From: Sphingopyxis panaciterrulae
Lineage (GTDB): Bacteria > Pseudomonadota > Alphaproteobacteria > Sphingomonadales > Sphingomonadaceae
Direction of reading: 5' to 3'
DNA: 64,000 nucleotides
NCBI RefSeq assembly: GCF_014199295.1
Contig: NZ_JACIJH010000011.1
Coordinates: forward strand, 62,001-126,000
Part shown: positions 1-8,678 of the stretch, one piece after another
How the letters are laid out: each line of letters starts with the position of its first letter
Position numbering within the stretch: the stretch's first letter is position 1
Made by a program: the position numbers and the translations under genes
The notes under the pieces: model-generated
The model's database searches: none
The model's input: the letters and a program-made list of their open reading frames with translations, nothing else
What the model was told of the DNA's origin: nothing

Positions 1-407
<407 letters not shown>

Positions 408-424
408 AAACCGGCTATTTTCTT

Positions 425-498
425 CGTCACTCCGGACCTGATCCGGGGCCCATGAAATCCGGGCCGGCAATGGATGCCGGATCAAGTCCGGCATGACG
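425..498. repeat. Intergenic palindromic repeat, family D (first copy)
   Basis: Imperfect inverted repeat whose arms read cgtcactccgga... and ...tccggcatgacg. Related copies lie at 47061-47090 (single hairpin) and 61471-61560. It sits between ligA and the next gene, where it may act as a transcription stop or be a REP/MITE-like element. Confidence 0.7.
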
Positions 499-517
499 AG
501 AGCGAGAAGCGGCGAGC

Positions 518-1687
518 ATGACAAAGCGCGATTATCTCCAGACCCTTATGCGCGATCTCGAATCGCATACCGAAGTCCGGCGCTTCGGCAGCGGCTGGCT
601 GTCGGGCTTCTTCGGGCTGCTCTTCGCGATCACCGGCTTCTTTCTGGTCGTCGCGCTGCGCTTTCCCGACTGGTTCGCGACCCCCGAGCTCGAAATCGTC
701 AAGAACTGGACCGGCTTTCGCGGCTTCGTCCACCTGACCCTGCTCGTCAGCTATGGCCTTGCGCTGCTCAGCCTGTTGCTGCGGCCCCGAAAAGTGCTCG
801 GGCTGACCGCGCTGATGATCGGGCTCGCCGCGGCGCTGCTCGGCGGCGCCAATGTCCAGCCCGCCGAAACGCGCGACTGGGGCATTTTCTTCGGGCTCGA
901 TTTCTTCATCGCCAACCTGCTCGTCACCGGCTTCATGTTCGCACCGCTCGAGCGCGCCTTCCCGCACCGCCGCACTCAAAGATTGTTCCGCACCGAATGG
1001 CGCGAGGATCTCTTCTATTATCTGGTCAGCACGATGTTCGTGCAGGTGCTGAGCTTCCTCGCGCTCGCGCCGCAGGCGTTCGTCAACGACCATACGAACA
1101 ATTGGGATGCCTTCCGCGCCGCGGTCGCGTCGCTGCCGTGGCTCGTCCAGTTCGCCATCGTCCTCGTCGCGTCCGATTTCGTGCAATATTGGTTCCACCG
1201 CAGCTTTCACCGCTTCCCCTTCCTCTGGGGCTTTCACGCGATCCACCACAGCGCGAAATCAATGGACTGGCTCGCGGGGTCGCGGATGCACTTCGTCGAG
1301 ATCATCCTGCTGCGCTCGATCACCTCGCTGCCGCTCTTCACGCTCGGTTTCGCACCCTCGGTGATGCAGGCCTATATCGGCTTCGTCTATGTCTGGTCGT
1401 CGCTGCTCCACGCCAATGTCGGGGGCAGTTTCAACCGGCTCGGCCACTGGCTCGCGACCCCACGCTTCCACCACTGGCACCACGGGCTCGAACGCGAGGC
1501 TTTCGACGTCAATTTCGCGATCCACTTCCCCTTCCTCGACAAGGTCTTCGGCACCTTCCACCTGCCGAAGGACCGCTGGCCCGAACATTACGGCATCCCC
1601 GAGGATGTGCCCAAGGCCTATTGGGGCCAGTTCCTCTATCCGTGGACACGCACGGGGAAAAAGACCGACGAGGCGCCGGCGGAATAG
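518..1687 (+). CDS. Fatty acid hydroxylase / sterol desaturase family membrane protein
   Basis: 389-residue integral membrane di-iron enzyme of the sterol desaturase/fatty acid hydroxylase superfamily. Hydrophobic segments lie near residues 25-50, 70-90, 95-115 and 130-150. The three histidine clusters that bind two irons are present: HRSFH, then HAIHHS, then FHHWHHG near the C-terminus. Members hydroxylate or desaturate lipid chains, but the substrate cannot be read from the sequence. The N-terminal 130 residues carry extra membrane helices before the catalytic part. The ATG at 518 was chosen because translation from it starts with a short soluble stretch before the first helix. The gene stands alone between two palindromic repeats. 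Confidence 0.85.
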   Translation: MTKRDYLQTLMRDLESHTEVRRFGSGWLSGFFGLLFAITGFFLVVALRFPDWFATPELEIVKNWTGFRGFVHLTLLVSYGLALLSLLLRPRKVLGLTALMIGLAAALLGGANVQPAETRDWGIFFGLDFFIANLLVTGFMFAPLERAFPHRRTQRLFRTEWREDLFYYLVSTMFVQVLSFLALAPQAFVNDHTNNWDAFRAAVASLPWLVQFAIVLVASDFVQYWFHRSFHRFPFLWGFHAIHHSAKSMDWLAGSRMHFVEIILLRSITSLPLFTLGFAPSVMQAYIGFVYVWSSLLHANVGGSFNRLGHWLATPRFHHWHHGLEREAFDVNFAIHFPFLDKVFGTFHLPKDRWPEHYGIPEDVPKAYWGQFLYPWTRTGKKTDEAPAE

Positions 1688-1692
1688 GCCTT

Positions 1693-1777
1693 CGTCATTG
1701 CGAGGAGCCGAAGGCGACACGGCAATCCAGAGTGTGCGTAAACCGCTCTGGATTGCTTCGCTGCGCTCGCAATGACG
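1693..1777. repeat. Intergenic palindromic repeat, family A
   Basis: Long imperfect inverted repeat beginning cgtcattgcgag and ending ctcgcaatgacg, with internal arms gcaatccagag/ctctggattgc. Closely similar copies are at 19790-19866 and 35132-35208. It could fold into a strong hairpin in RNA after the hydroxylase gene. Confidence 0.85.
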
Positions 1778-1838
1778 AATCCCATAGGACATTCTGTCCG
1801 CTTGCCCCGCCGCGCGCCGCCGCATAAGGCCTCGGACC

Positions 1839-2228
1839 GTGGGCATCCTTGCCGCCTTTCGCCGTCCCGGCATCCTGCTGTTGCTGCCCGTGCTGCTGGC
1901 GCTGGCGGCGCGCGTCTTCGTCGCGCCGGGCTGGATGATCGAGACCGACGGCGGCGGTTCGATCACGGTTCGCGTCTGTTCGGACCCGGCGAACCCCGGC
2001 GCCACGCTGACCATCCCGGTCGAGAGCGCTGGCGACCATGACGCGGCGCAGGACCAGCATTGCCCGTGGGGCGCGCTCGCGGTCGCGCCGATCGTTCCCG
2101 ACACTCCCGCGCTGCCCGAAACGCTGGCGCGGGCCGAGCCGGTCCCCGCCGCGGCCCCCTTGCTCGGCTATGCGCCGGGCATCGCCTCGCCGCTCCCGCC
2201 GAGCACCGGACCACCTGCCTTCGCCTGA
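1839..2228 (+). CDS. DUF2946-like small exported protein
   Basis: 129 residues from a GTG start. It has an N-terminal hydrophobic segment (about residues 10-28) that should act as a signal peptide or membrane anchor. A segment with CSDPANP, a HDAAQDQHCPWGAL stretch and a Pro/Ala-rich tail follow. The Cys/His content before a CPxG motif and the position directly upstream of a TonB-dependent receptor match the DUF2946 family, whose function is unproven but which often neighbours metal-uptake genes. A copper or heme link is inference only. The ATG of the receptor follows 68 bases downstream, so the two are probably cotranscribed. Confidence 0.6.
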   Translation: MGILAAFRRPGILLLLPVLLALAARVFVAPGWMIETDGGGSITVRVCSDPANPGATLTIPVESAGDHDAAQDQHCPWGALAVAPIVPDTPALPETLARAEPVPAAAPLLGYAPGIASPLPPSTGPPAFA

Positions 2229-2296
2229 ATCAGCCTGACCGGCCGGCCGCGCGTCTGCGCGCCGGTTCACGCCTGTATTCAAGCGAAGGATTATCG

Positions 2297-4306
2297 ATGC
2301 AAAGCCCCGTTACCCGCGCGGCGCCCCTGCTGGCGCTCGCCATCACTCTCGCCCCAACTCTTGCCCCAACTCTTGCCCATGCCGAAACGGCCGAGGGCGA
2401 CCGGACCATCATCGTCACCGCCCCCGCCGACACCGATGCTGCCGAGACCCGCGCGGCGAAGACGCCGGGCGGCGCCGACATCGTCCCGCACGAGGATTAT
2501 GCCGACAAGTCGATCGTCAGCCTGCGCGACACGCTCGCCTTCTCCCCCGGCGTCTATCTCCAGCCGCGCTTCGGGCAGGAAGTGCGGATATCGATCCGCG
2601 GCTCGGGCCTGTCGCGCGGCTATCACATGCGCGGGCTGACGCTGCTCCAGGACGGGGTGCCGATCAACCTCGCCGACGACAATGGCGATTTCCAGGAACT
2701 GGAGCCGATCTTCTTCGATCATCTCGAGGTTTACCGCGGCGCCAATGCGCTGCGCTTCGGCTCGGGAACGCTCGGCGGCGCGATCAACGGGGTGACGCCG
2801 ACCGGGCGCACCGCGCGCGGCGTCTATCTGCGCGCCGACGGCGGCAGCTTCGAAAGCCTGCGGGGGCTGGTGTCGGCGGGCGTCGCGAGCGACCGCGCCG
2901 ATGCGTGGGGCGCGGTCAGCGCCGACACGTCGGACGGCGACCGCGACCATGCGCGGCGGCGCAGCCTGCGCTTCCACGGCAATGTGGGGCTGAGGCTCAC
3001 CGACCGGATCGCGACGCGCCTTTACGCAAGCTACAACAGCATCGATCAGGACCTGCCCGGCGCGCTGACCCACGCAGAGGCGCTGACCGCGCCGCACCGG
3101 GCCAATGCCGCCAGCATCGCGGGCGACCAGGCGCGCGACATCGACTCGCTGCGGCTCCAGAACCGCACCCGCTTCGATCTCGGCGCCGCGCAGCTCGACG
3201 TCGGCGTCTTCGTCAACGCCAAGACGCTGCATCATCCCATCTATCAGCTCATCGACCAGAAGAGCGTGGATCGCGGCGGCTATTTCCGTTTCGACTATGC
3301 GGCCGGGCCGGTCGAGGCGACGCTGGGCGGCGAATTGCGCGTCGGTGACGTCCATTCGCGGCGTTTCGTCAACGATGCCGGACGGCGCGGGGCGAAGACC
3401 TTCGACGCGCAGCAGGATGCGCGCACCGCGACCCTCTATGGCGAGGTGCGGCTGAAACTGGTCGAAAGCCTGTCGCTGATCGCGGGCGGCATCTACGCCG
3501 ACGGCATGCGGCGGCAGCGCGAGGCCTTCAACAACGGGCCGGTCGACACATATGGCCGCGCCGATTTCGACGCCTTCTCGCCCAAGCTCGGCCTGCTGTT
3601 CGAGCCGGCGCCCGGCGTGCAATTCTATGGCAACTACAGCCGCTCGGTCGAATTCCCCGGCTTCATCGAGCTGGCGCAGCTCTCGGCGTTCGTCCCGCTC
3701 GACCCGCAGCGCGCATGGACCGCGGAAATCGGCACGCGCGGGCGGGCGGGGGTGCTGCGCTGGGACCTCTCGCTCTACCGCGCCGATATCGAGGGCGAAT
3801 TGCTGCAATATACGGTGAGTGCGGACATTCCCGCGTCGACCTTCAACGCCGGCCGGACGCGGCATCAGGGGATCGAGGCGGCGCTGGAAATCGCGCCGAC
3901 CGACTGGCTGCGGCTGCGGCAGGTCTACACCTACAGCGACTTCCGCTTCCGCGGCGACGTCGAGTTCGGCGACAACCGCCTGCCGGTCGTCCCGCGCCAC
4001 GTCTACCGCGCGGAACTGCGTCTCGGCACCGATGCGCTGCATGTCGCGCCCAGCGTCGAGTGGGTGCCGCAGGGGCCGTTCGCCGATTATCGGAACCGCG
4101 TCCGCACCCCCGGCTATGCGCTGCTCGGCTTCACCGCCGGCGCGCGCGTGGCAGAGGGCATCGACGCCTTCCTCGACGTCCGCAATATCACGGACAAGAG
4201 GGCGATCGGCGATATCAGCGCCGCGATCGACGTCACCGACGCTTCGGCGATCTATTATCCGGTCGAGCGCCGCGCGGTCTCCGCCGGCCTGCGCGCGCGC
4301 TTCTAG
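2297..4306 (+). CDS. TonB-dependent outer membrane receptor
   Basis: 669-residue TonB-dependent receptor. Residues 1-30 are a signal peptide containing a short internal duplication (LAPTLAPTLAHA). A plug domain follows (about 45-170) with VRISIRGSGLSRGYHMRG and FGSGTLGGAINGVTP, then a beta-barrel ending in an aromatic C-terminus (RARF). Such receptors import siderophore-bound iron, heme, copper complexes or other ligands using TonB energy. The start was set at the ATG at 2297, with a GAAGGA ribosome site just upstream; the frame is open further 5' but lacks signal-peptide character there. A DUF2946-like gene precedes it and a PepSY protein follows 12 bases later, so a metal or siderophore ligand is likely. 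The exact ligand is not readable. Confidence 0.88.
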   Translation: MQSPVTRAAPLLALAITLAPTLAPTLAHAETAEGDRTIIVTAPADTDAAETRAAKTPGGADIVPHEDYADKSIVSLRDTLAFSPGVYLQPRFGQEVRISIRGSGLSRGYHMRGLTLLQDGVPINLADDNGDFQELEPIFFDHLEVYRGANALRFGSGTLGGAINGVTPTGRTARGVYLRADGGSFESLRGLVSAGVASDRADAWGAVSADTSDGDRDHARRRSLRFHGNVGLRLTDRIATRLYASYNSIDQDLPGALTHAEALTAPHRANAASIAGDQARDIDSLRLQNRTRFDLGAAQLDVGVFVNAKTLHHPIYQLIDQKSVDRGGYFRFDYAAGPVEATLGGELRVGDVHSRRFVNDAGRRGAKTFDAQQDARTATLYGEVRLKLVESLSLIAGGIYADGMRRQREAFNNGPVDTYGRADFDAFSPKLGLLFEPAPGVQFYGNYSRSVEFPGFIELAQLSAFVPLDPQRAWTAEIGTRGRAGVLRWDLSLYRADIEGELLQYTVSADIPASTFNAGRTRHQGIEAALEIAPTDWLRLRQVYTYSDFRFRGDVEFGDNRLPVVPRHVYRAELRLGTDALHVAPSVEWVPQGPFADYRNRVRTPGYALLGFTAGARVAEGIDAFLDVRNITDKRAIGDISAAIDVTDASAIYYPVERRAVSAGLRARF

Positions 4307-4318
4307 GGAGGAAAGGGG

Positions 4319-5662
4319 ATGGCGAAGACCGACCAGCTCCCGCTCTATCGCACCATCTGGCGCTGGCATTTCTATGCCGGGCTGTTCGTCATCCCCTTCA
4401 TCCTGCTGTTGTCGGTGACCGGCGCCCTCTATCTGTTCAAGCCGCAGACCGACCGCTGGGAAGAGCGCGCGTGGCGCGACCTGCCCGCCGCCCGGGCCGT
4501 CGATGCCGATGCGCAGGTGGCGGCGGCACTCGCGGCGTTTCCGGGCGCGCGCTTCCAACATTATCGCATTCCCGGGGCACCGGGCGATGCGGCGGTCGTC
4601 CACCTCGGGCTCGCCGACGGGACGATGCGCGACGTCGGCGTGTCGCCGCGGGGTCGGGTGCTTGGCGCGATCGACCCCGATCGGCGGCTGTCGGCGGTGG
4701 TGCAACGCATCCACGGCAGCCTGCTGATGGGTGTCGGCGGCGGCATCCTCGTCGAACTCGCCGCGAGCTGGGCGATGGTGCTGATCCTCACCGGCCTCTA
4801 CCTTTGGTGGCCGCGCGGGCGCGGACTGGCGGGCGTCGTTTGGCCGCGCCTGTCGCTCGGCGGGCGGGCGGCATTGCGCGATCTGCATGCGGTGACCGGC
4901 TTCTGGGTCTCGGGCTTGGCGCTGATCCTGCTGACCACCGCGCTGCCGTGGACCGACGTCTGGGCGACGGGGTTCAACGCGCTGCGCGCCGAAATGGGGT
5001 GGACCTCCGGGCCGCAGGACTGGAAGGGCGGGTTCGGTGATCATGCCGCGCACGATCATGGCGCGATGGGCAGGACGATGCGGCCGGTCGCACCGCCCCG
5101 CATCCCGCTCGACCGCATCCTGCTGCGCGCGGCGGGCGAGACGATGCCCGCGCCCGCGATTGTCCAGCCGCCGGGCGCGCCCAACATGTTCGGCCCGCCC
5201 AACGGCAACGTCTGGACGCTGACCACGCTGACGCAGAATCGGCCGCTTGTCCGGTCGGTCAGCTATGATCCCGAAACGGGGATCGAGGTGGCGCGCAGCG
5301 GTTTCGCTGACAAGCATGTCGTCGATCGCGTCGTCGGCTATGGCATCGCCTGGCACGAGGGCGCGCTGTTCGGCCTCGCCAGCCAGCTCATCGGGGTCCT
5401 CACCGCGCTTGCCATGGTCACCCTCGCCGTCTCCGCTTTCCTGATGTGGCGGCGGCGCAGACCGGAGGGCGCACTCGGCGCCCCGGCGCTGCCGCGCGAT
5501 CCGGCGAAAACGAGGGGCGTCGCCGCGATCGTCCTGCTCCTCGCCGCGCTGCTGCCTTTGCTCGGGGCCTCGCTGATCCTGCTCTGGTTCGCCGACCGGC
5601 TGATCCTCCCGCGCCTGCCGCGCGCGGCGCGTTGGCTCGGGCTTGCACAGACGGTGCGTTAG
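4319..5662 (+). CDS. PepSY-associated membrane protein (PiuB-like)
   Basis: 447-residue inner-membrane protein of the PepSY-associated TM helix family. It has five hydrophobic helices, near residues 18-40, 140-160, 190-215, 353-380 and 400-430. The family signature RTIWRWHFYAGLFVIPFI opens the protein, and LHAVTGFWVSGLALILL starts the third helix. A histidine-rich loop (HAAHDHGAMG) lies near residue 245. PiuB-type proteins accompany ferric-siderophore receptors and are thought to act as membrane reductases or uptake partners. It starts 12 bases after the receptor with a strong GGGAGGAAAGG ribosome site, so it belongs to that operon. Confidence 0.85.
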   Translation: MAKTDQLPLYRTIWRWHFYAGLFVIPFILLLSVTGALYLFKPQTDRWEERAWRDLPAARAVDADAQVAAALAAFPGARFQHYRIPGAPGDAAVVHLGLADGTMRDVGVSPRGRVLGAIDPDRRLSAVVQRIHGSLLMGVGGGILVELAASWAMVLILTGLYLWWPRGRGLAGVVWPRLSLGGRAALRDLHAVTGFWVSGLALILLTTALPWTDVWATGFNALRAEMGWTSGPQDWKGGFGDHAAHDHGAMGRTMRPVAPPRIPLDRILLRAAGETMPAPAIVQPPGAPNMFGPPNGNVWTLTTLTQNRPLVRSVSYDPETGIEVARSGFADKHVVDRVVGYGIAWHEGALFGLASQLIGVLTALAMVTLAVSAFLMWRRRRPEGALGAPALPRDPAKTRGVAAIVLLLAALLPLLGASLILLWFADRLILPRLPRAARWLGLAQTVR

Positions 5663-5707
5663 GCGCGCTTGCTCTGTCGCTCGCCCTGCCGCAAGAAGCG
5701 AGGCGAA

Positions 5708-6358
5708 ATGCAAAGCAGCCATCATTTCGCGCTGGCCAAATGCACGCGGCTGTCGCCCGCCGAGCGGGCGCGGCTCGCGGCGATGGCGCCGGTACGGCGC
5801 TTCGCCGACGGCCAGTTCGTCCAGCAGCAGGGCGACCCCGGCACTGCTTTCTGGGCGGTGATCGAGGGACGGGTGACGGTCGGCCGTTACGCCGCCGACG
5901 GCGGCTTCACCGTTTTCGGTACCCTTGGCCCCGGCGACATGTTCGGCGAACTCGCCTTCTTCACCGGCGTCCCGCGACAGGCCGACGCGCAGGCGCAGGG
6001 CGCCGCGGCGCTGGTCGCGATCGACCGGCCGCTGCTGCGTCGGCTGATGCAGGGCGATGTCGGCTGGGCCGAGCTGCTGCTGCGCAGCCTCGGCCGCCAG
6101 CTCGCCGCCGCGCTCGACATCATCGACGCCGAGCGGCGCCTGCCGACCGTCGAGCGGCTCGCGCGCCAGCTCGCGATCCTCGCCGCCGATGCGGACGACG
6201 GCGCCAGCGTCCGCGCGACGCAGCAGCAGCTCGCCGACCGCCTCGGCGTGTCGCGGGTCACGCTGGGCGCCGCGCTGCGCGAACTGGTGCGGCACGGGCT
6301 GGTCGAAAGCGGCTATGGGCGCATCCGCCTCCTTGCGCCGCTTTCGCCGACGGGCTGA
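5708..6358 (+). CDS. Crp/Fnr-family transcriptional regulator
   Basis: 216 residues: an N-terminal cyclic-nucleotide-binding-like fold (about 20-125, with GDMFGELAFFTGVPRQADA) and a C-terminal winged helix. The recognition region is ATQQQLADRLGVSRVTLGAA. The phosphate-binding arginine and serine of true cAMP receptors (RSA) is replaced by RQA, and no Fnr-type cysteine cluster is present, so the ligand is unknown. The ATG at 5708 was preferred over a TTG at 5669. It lies 45 bases after the PepSY gene and 20 bases before modA on the same strand, and may control either neighbour. Confidence 0.85.
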   Translation: MQSSHHFALAKCTRLSPAERARLAAMAPVRRFADGQFVQQQGDPGTAFWAVIEGRVTVGRYAADGGFTVFGTLGPGDMFGELAFFTGVPRQADAQAQGAAALVAIDRPLLRRLMQGDVGWAELLLRSLGRQLAAALDIIDAERRLPTVERLARQLAILAADADDGASVRATQQQLADRLGVSRVTLGAALRELVRHGLVESGYGRIRLLAPLSPTG

Positions 6359-6378
6359 CGCGGTTATAGCCGGCCGCG

Positions 6379-7143
6379 ATGACCTGGCTCCGCCGTCTCT
6401 TCCTGCTCCTCGCCCTGTCGCTGCTGGCCCCGCTCGCGAGCGCCGTCGAGCGGGGCCCGCTGGTGCTCGCGGCGGCAAGCCTCCAGGAATCGCTGACCGC
6501 CGCCGCCGACGCCTGGGCGGCGCAGGGACATGCGCGCCCGGTCCTGTCCTTTGCCGGCTCCTCGGCGCTCGCGCGGCAGATCATGGCGGGGGCGCCCGCC
6601 GACCTCTTCCTCTCCGCCGACGAGCCGTGGATGGACGCGGTGGAAAAGGCGGGGCGGGTCCGCAAGGGTACGCGCACGACGCTGCTCGGCAACCGGCTGG
6701 TGCTGATCGCCCCGGCGGGAAGCAGGCTGCGGCTGACCCCGGCGCGCGGCTTTCCGCTCGCGCGCGCGCTCGGCGGCGGGCGGCTCGCGGTGGCGGACAC
6801 CGACGCGGTGCCGGCGGGCAAATATGCGAAGGCGGCGCTGACGTCGCTCGGCGTGTGGCGCGGCGTTTCCGGATATCTCGCCCCGGCCGAGAATGTCCGC
6901 GCCGCGATGGCGCTGGTCGAGCGCGGCGCGGCGCCGCTCGGCATCGTCTACGCGACCGACGCGCGCGCCTCGACGCGGGTGCGCGTCGTCGGCACCTTTC
7001 CCGCGGCAAGCCATCCACCGATCCGTTACCCGATCGCGGTGCTGAAGGCTTCGCGGCACAAGGATGCCGCGGCCTTCCGCGCCTTCCTGCAGTCGCGGCA
7101 GGCGCGCGCGATCTTCGCGCGGCACGGCTTCTCGGCGCCTTGA
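6379..7143 (+). CDS. modA: Molybdate ABC transporter, substrate-binding protein
   Basis: 254-residue periplasmic binding protein with a cleaved signal peptide (about residues 1-23, ending ASA). The ModA signature follows: VLAAASLQESLT, then FAGSSALARQIMAGAPADLF, which supplies oxyanion-binding serines, and a late IVYATDA segment. It captures molybdate or tungstate for the ModBC importer. It is the first gene of modABC and is separated from modB by about 190 bases filled by a palindromic repeat, which could lower expression of the membrane and ATPase subunits relative to the binding protein. Confidence 0.92.
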   Translation: MTWLRRLFLLLALSLLAPLASAVERGPLVLAAASLQESLTAAADAWAAQGHARPVLSFAGSSALARQIMAGAPADLFLSADEPWMDAVEKAGRVRKGTRTTLLGNRLVLIAPAGSRLRLTPARGFPLARALGGGRLAVADTDAVPAGKYAKAALTSLGVWRGVSGYLAPAENVRAAMALVERGAAPLGIVYATDARASTRVRVVGTFPAASHPPIRYPIAVLKASRHKDAAAFRAFLQSRQARAIFARHGFSAP

Positions 7144-7161
7144 AGCGCGCGATCTCTCTCC

Positions 7162-7321
7162 GCCCTCTCCCCTTCAGGGGAGAGGATATGAAGGCTTGGC
7201 GCGAAGCGCCTAGCCGAAGTTGGAGAGGGGGATATTGCGCCGCGCGATTTCCCCCTCTCCAAGCTCCGCTAGCTCCTTTCGGAGCAAGCTGCGCTATCCT
7301 CTCCCCTGAAGGGGAGAGGGC
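7162..7321. repeat. Palindromic repeat, family G, between modA and modB
   Basis: A 160-base inverted repeat with nearly perfect outer arms: gccctctccccttcaggg at one end, and its complement ending ctgaaggggagagggc at the other. Inner arms contain ttggagaggggg and ccccctctccaa. Each outer arm is itself a hairpin (ctccccttcaggggag). Related CT/GA-rich palindromes occur at 45341-45464, 21336-21422 and 52141-52218. It interrupts the mod operon without separating the genes' strand or order. Confidence 0.8.
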
Positions 7322-7333
7322 AGGGATGGGCTG

Positions 7334-8029
7334 ATGCTTTCCCCCCAGGAATGGAGCATCGTCGCGCTGTCGCTCAAGGTCGGCGCCGCCGCGGTGCTCG
7401 CGACGCTGCCGCTCGCCTTCGCGCTCGCCTGGGCGCTGGCGCGCTATCGCTTTCCCGGCCGGGTGCTGCTCGACGGACTCGTCCACCTGCCGCTGGTGTT
7501 GCCGCCGGTGGTCACCGGCTGGCTGCTGCTGCTCGCCTTCGGGCCGCTTGGACCGATCGGGCGCTGGCTCGAAAGCTGGTTCGGGGTGAGCGTGATGTTC
7601 CGCTGGACCGGCGCCGCGCTCGCCGCCGCGATCATGGCGCTGCCGCTGATGGTGCGCGCGATACGGCTGTCGATCGAGGGCATCGACCGGCGGCTGGAGG
7701 GTGCCGCGCGCACGCTGGGCGCCGGGCGCTGGCACGCCTTCCGCACCGTCAGCCTGCCGCTCGCGCTGCCCGGCGTGCTCGCTGCGCTCGTCCTCGGCTT
7801 CGCGCGCTCGATCGGCGAGTTCGGCGCGACGATCACCTTCGTCTCGAATATCCCTGGCGAGACGCGCACCCTGCCGCTCGCCATCTATTCGGCGTTGCAG
7901 GTGCCGGGGGCGGAGGCGATGGCGACGCGGCTCGCCCTGCTGTCGGTCGCGCTGTCGCTCGCGGCGCTGATCCTGTCGGAGGCGCTGGTGCGCCGCACCC
8001 ATGGCGAACGGGCGCGCCATGGCGATTGA
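7334..8029 (+). CDS. modB: Molybdate ABC transporter, permease
   Basis: 231-residue inner-membrane permease with about five transmembrane helices. The ABC permease coupling motif is visible as EGAARTLGAGRWHAFRTV (EAA loop), followed by LPLALPGVLAALVLGFARSIGEFGATI, typical of ModB/CysTW-type permeases. It forms the channel for molybdate with ModC. The ATG at 7334 follows the palindromic repeat by a few bases. Its 3' end overlaps the start of modC, which indicates translational coupling. Confidence 0.93.
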   Translation: MLSPQEWSIVALSLKVGAAAVLATLPLAFALAWALARYRFPGRVLLDGLVHLPLVLPPVVTGWLLLLAFGPLGPIGRWLESWFGVSVMFRWTGAALAAAIMALPLMVRAIRLSIEGIDRRLEGAARTLGAGRWHAFRTVSLPLALPGVLAALVLGFARSIGEFGATITFVSNIPGETRTLPLAIYSALQVPGAEAMATRLALLSVALSLAALILSEALVRRTHGERARHGD

Positions 8030-8639
8030 GATCGACGTCGAAAAGCGACGCGGCGACCGCCTTGTCGCCGCGCGCTTCGCGGCCGGCCCCGGCCTCACCG
8101 CGCTGTTCGGCCCGTCGGGGGCGGGCAAGACGAGTATCCTGAACATGGTCGCTGGGCTGCTGCGTCCCGACCGCGGCCATATCCGTATCGGCGATCGCAC
8201 CCTGTTCGGCGAGGGCGTCGACCTGCCGCCCGAGGCGCGGCGCATCGGCTATGTCTTTCAGGATGGGCGGCTGTTCCCGCACCGGCGGGTTCGCGCGAAC
8301 CTGATCTACGGCCATGCGCTCGCCGACCCCGCCGACCGCTGGATGAGCCTCGACGAGGCGACCGCCTTCCTCGGCATCGGCCCGCTGCTCGACCGCTGGC
8401 CGCGCAGCCTGTCGGGCGGCGAGGCGCAGCGGGTCGCGATCGGCCGCGCGCTGCTCGCGGCCCCCGAAATCCTGCTGATGGACGAACCGCTCTCGTCGCT
8501 CGACGCGGCGCGGCGCGGCGACATCATGACGGTGATCGAACGCATCCGCGACGAGCTGAAGCTCCCGATCCTCTACGTCAGCCACGACCGCGCCGAGGTC
8601 GACCGGCTGGCGACCGCGGTGGTGCCGATCGGCGAATAA
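8019..8639 (+). CDS. modC: Molybdate ABC transporter, ATPase (short form)
   Basis: 206-residue ATPase that powers molybdate import. Walker A (GPSGAGKT), the Q-loop region (YVFQDGRLFPH), the ABC signature (LSGGEAQRVAIGRALL), Walker B (ILLMDEPLSSLD) and the switch histidine (YVSHDRAEV) are all intact. Usual ModC proteins run to about 350 residues with a molybdate-binding TOBE/Mop domain at the C-terminus. Here the protein ends after the nucleotide-binding domain, and phhA starts only 39 bases later, so the regulatory domain is absent rather than frameshifted. An upstream ATG at 8001 is also possible. Both starts overlap modB. Confidence 0.9.
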   Translation: MAIEIDVEKRRGDRLVAARFAAGPGLTALFGPSGAGKTSILNMVAGLLRPDRGHIRIGDRTLFGEGVDLPPEARRIGYVFQDGRLFPHRRVRANLIYGHALADPADRWMSLDEATAFLGIGPLLDRWPRSLSGGEAQRVAIGRALLAAPEILLMDEPLSSLDAARRGDIMTVIERIRDELKLPILYVSHDRAEVDRLATAVVPIGE

Positions 8640-8658
8640 GGTTTCACTGGAAACCAGT
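8640..8658. promoter_or_regulatory. Overlapping inverted repeats before phhA
   Basis: The 39-base gap between modC and phhA contains two overlapping palindromes: GGTTTC-ACTG-GAAACC (8640-8655) and ACTGG-AAA-CCAGT (8646-8658). They could form alternative hairpins or be an operator for phhA. This is a sequence observation; no known regulator site was matched. Confidence 0.3.
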
Positions 8659-8678
8659 TCCATGCTAGAAAGCTGCGC

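Noticed and set aside
425..498. CRISPR array or tRNA-like structures in the palindromic gaps
   Set aside because: The repeats are inverted, not regularly spaced direct repeats with unique spacers, and no cas genes or tRNA arms (such as TTCGA-type T loops in cloverleaf spacing) were found.
2291..6478. A 1395-residue open frame on the minus strand opposite the TonB receptor, PepSY and Crp genes
   Set aside because: Its composition is the Arg/Ala/Asp/Gly-rich pattern of an antisense shadow of GC-rich coding DNA. The plus-strand genes have clear families.
8001..8639. modC as a frameshifted or truncated pseudogene
   Set aside because: All ATPase motifs are intact, and phhA begins 39 bases after the stop, leaving no remnant of a TOBE domain. 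A naturally short form is simpler.
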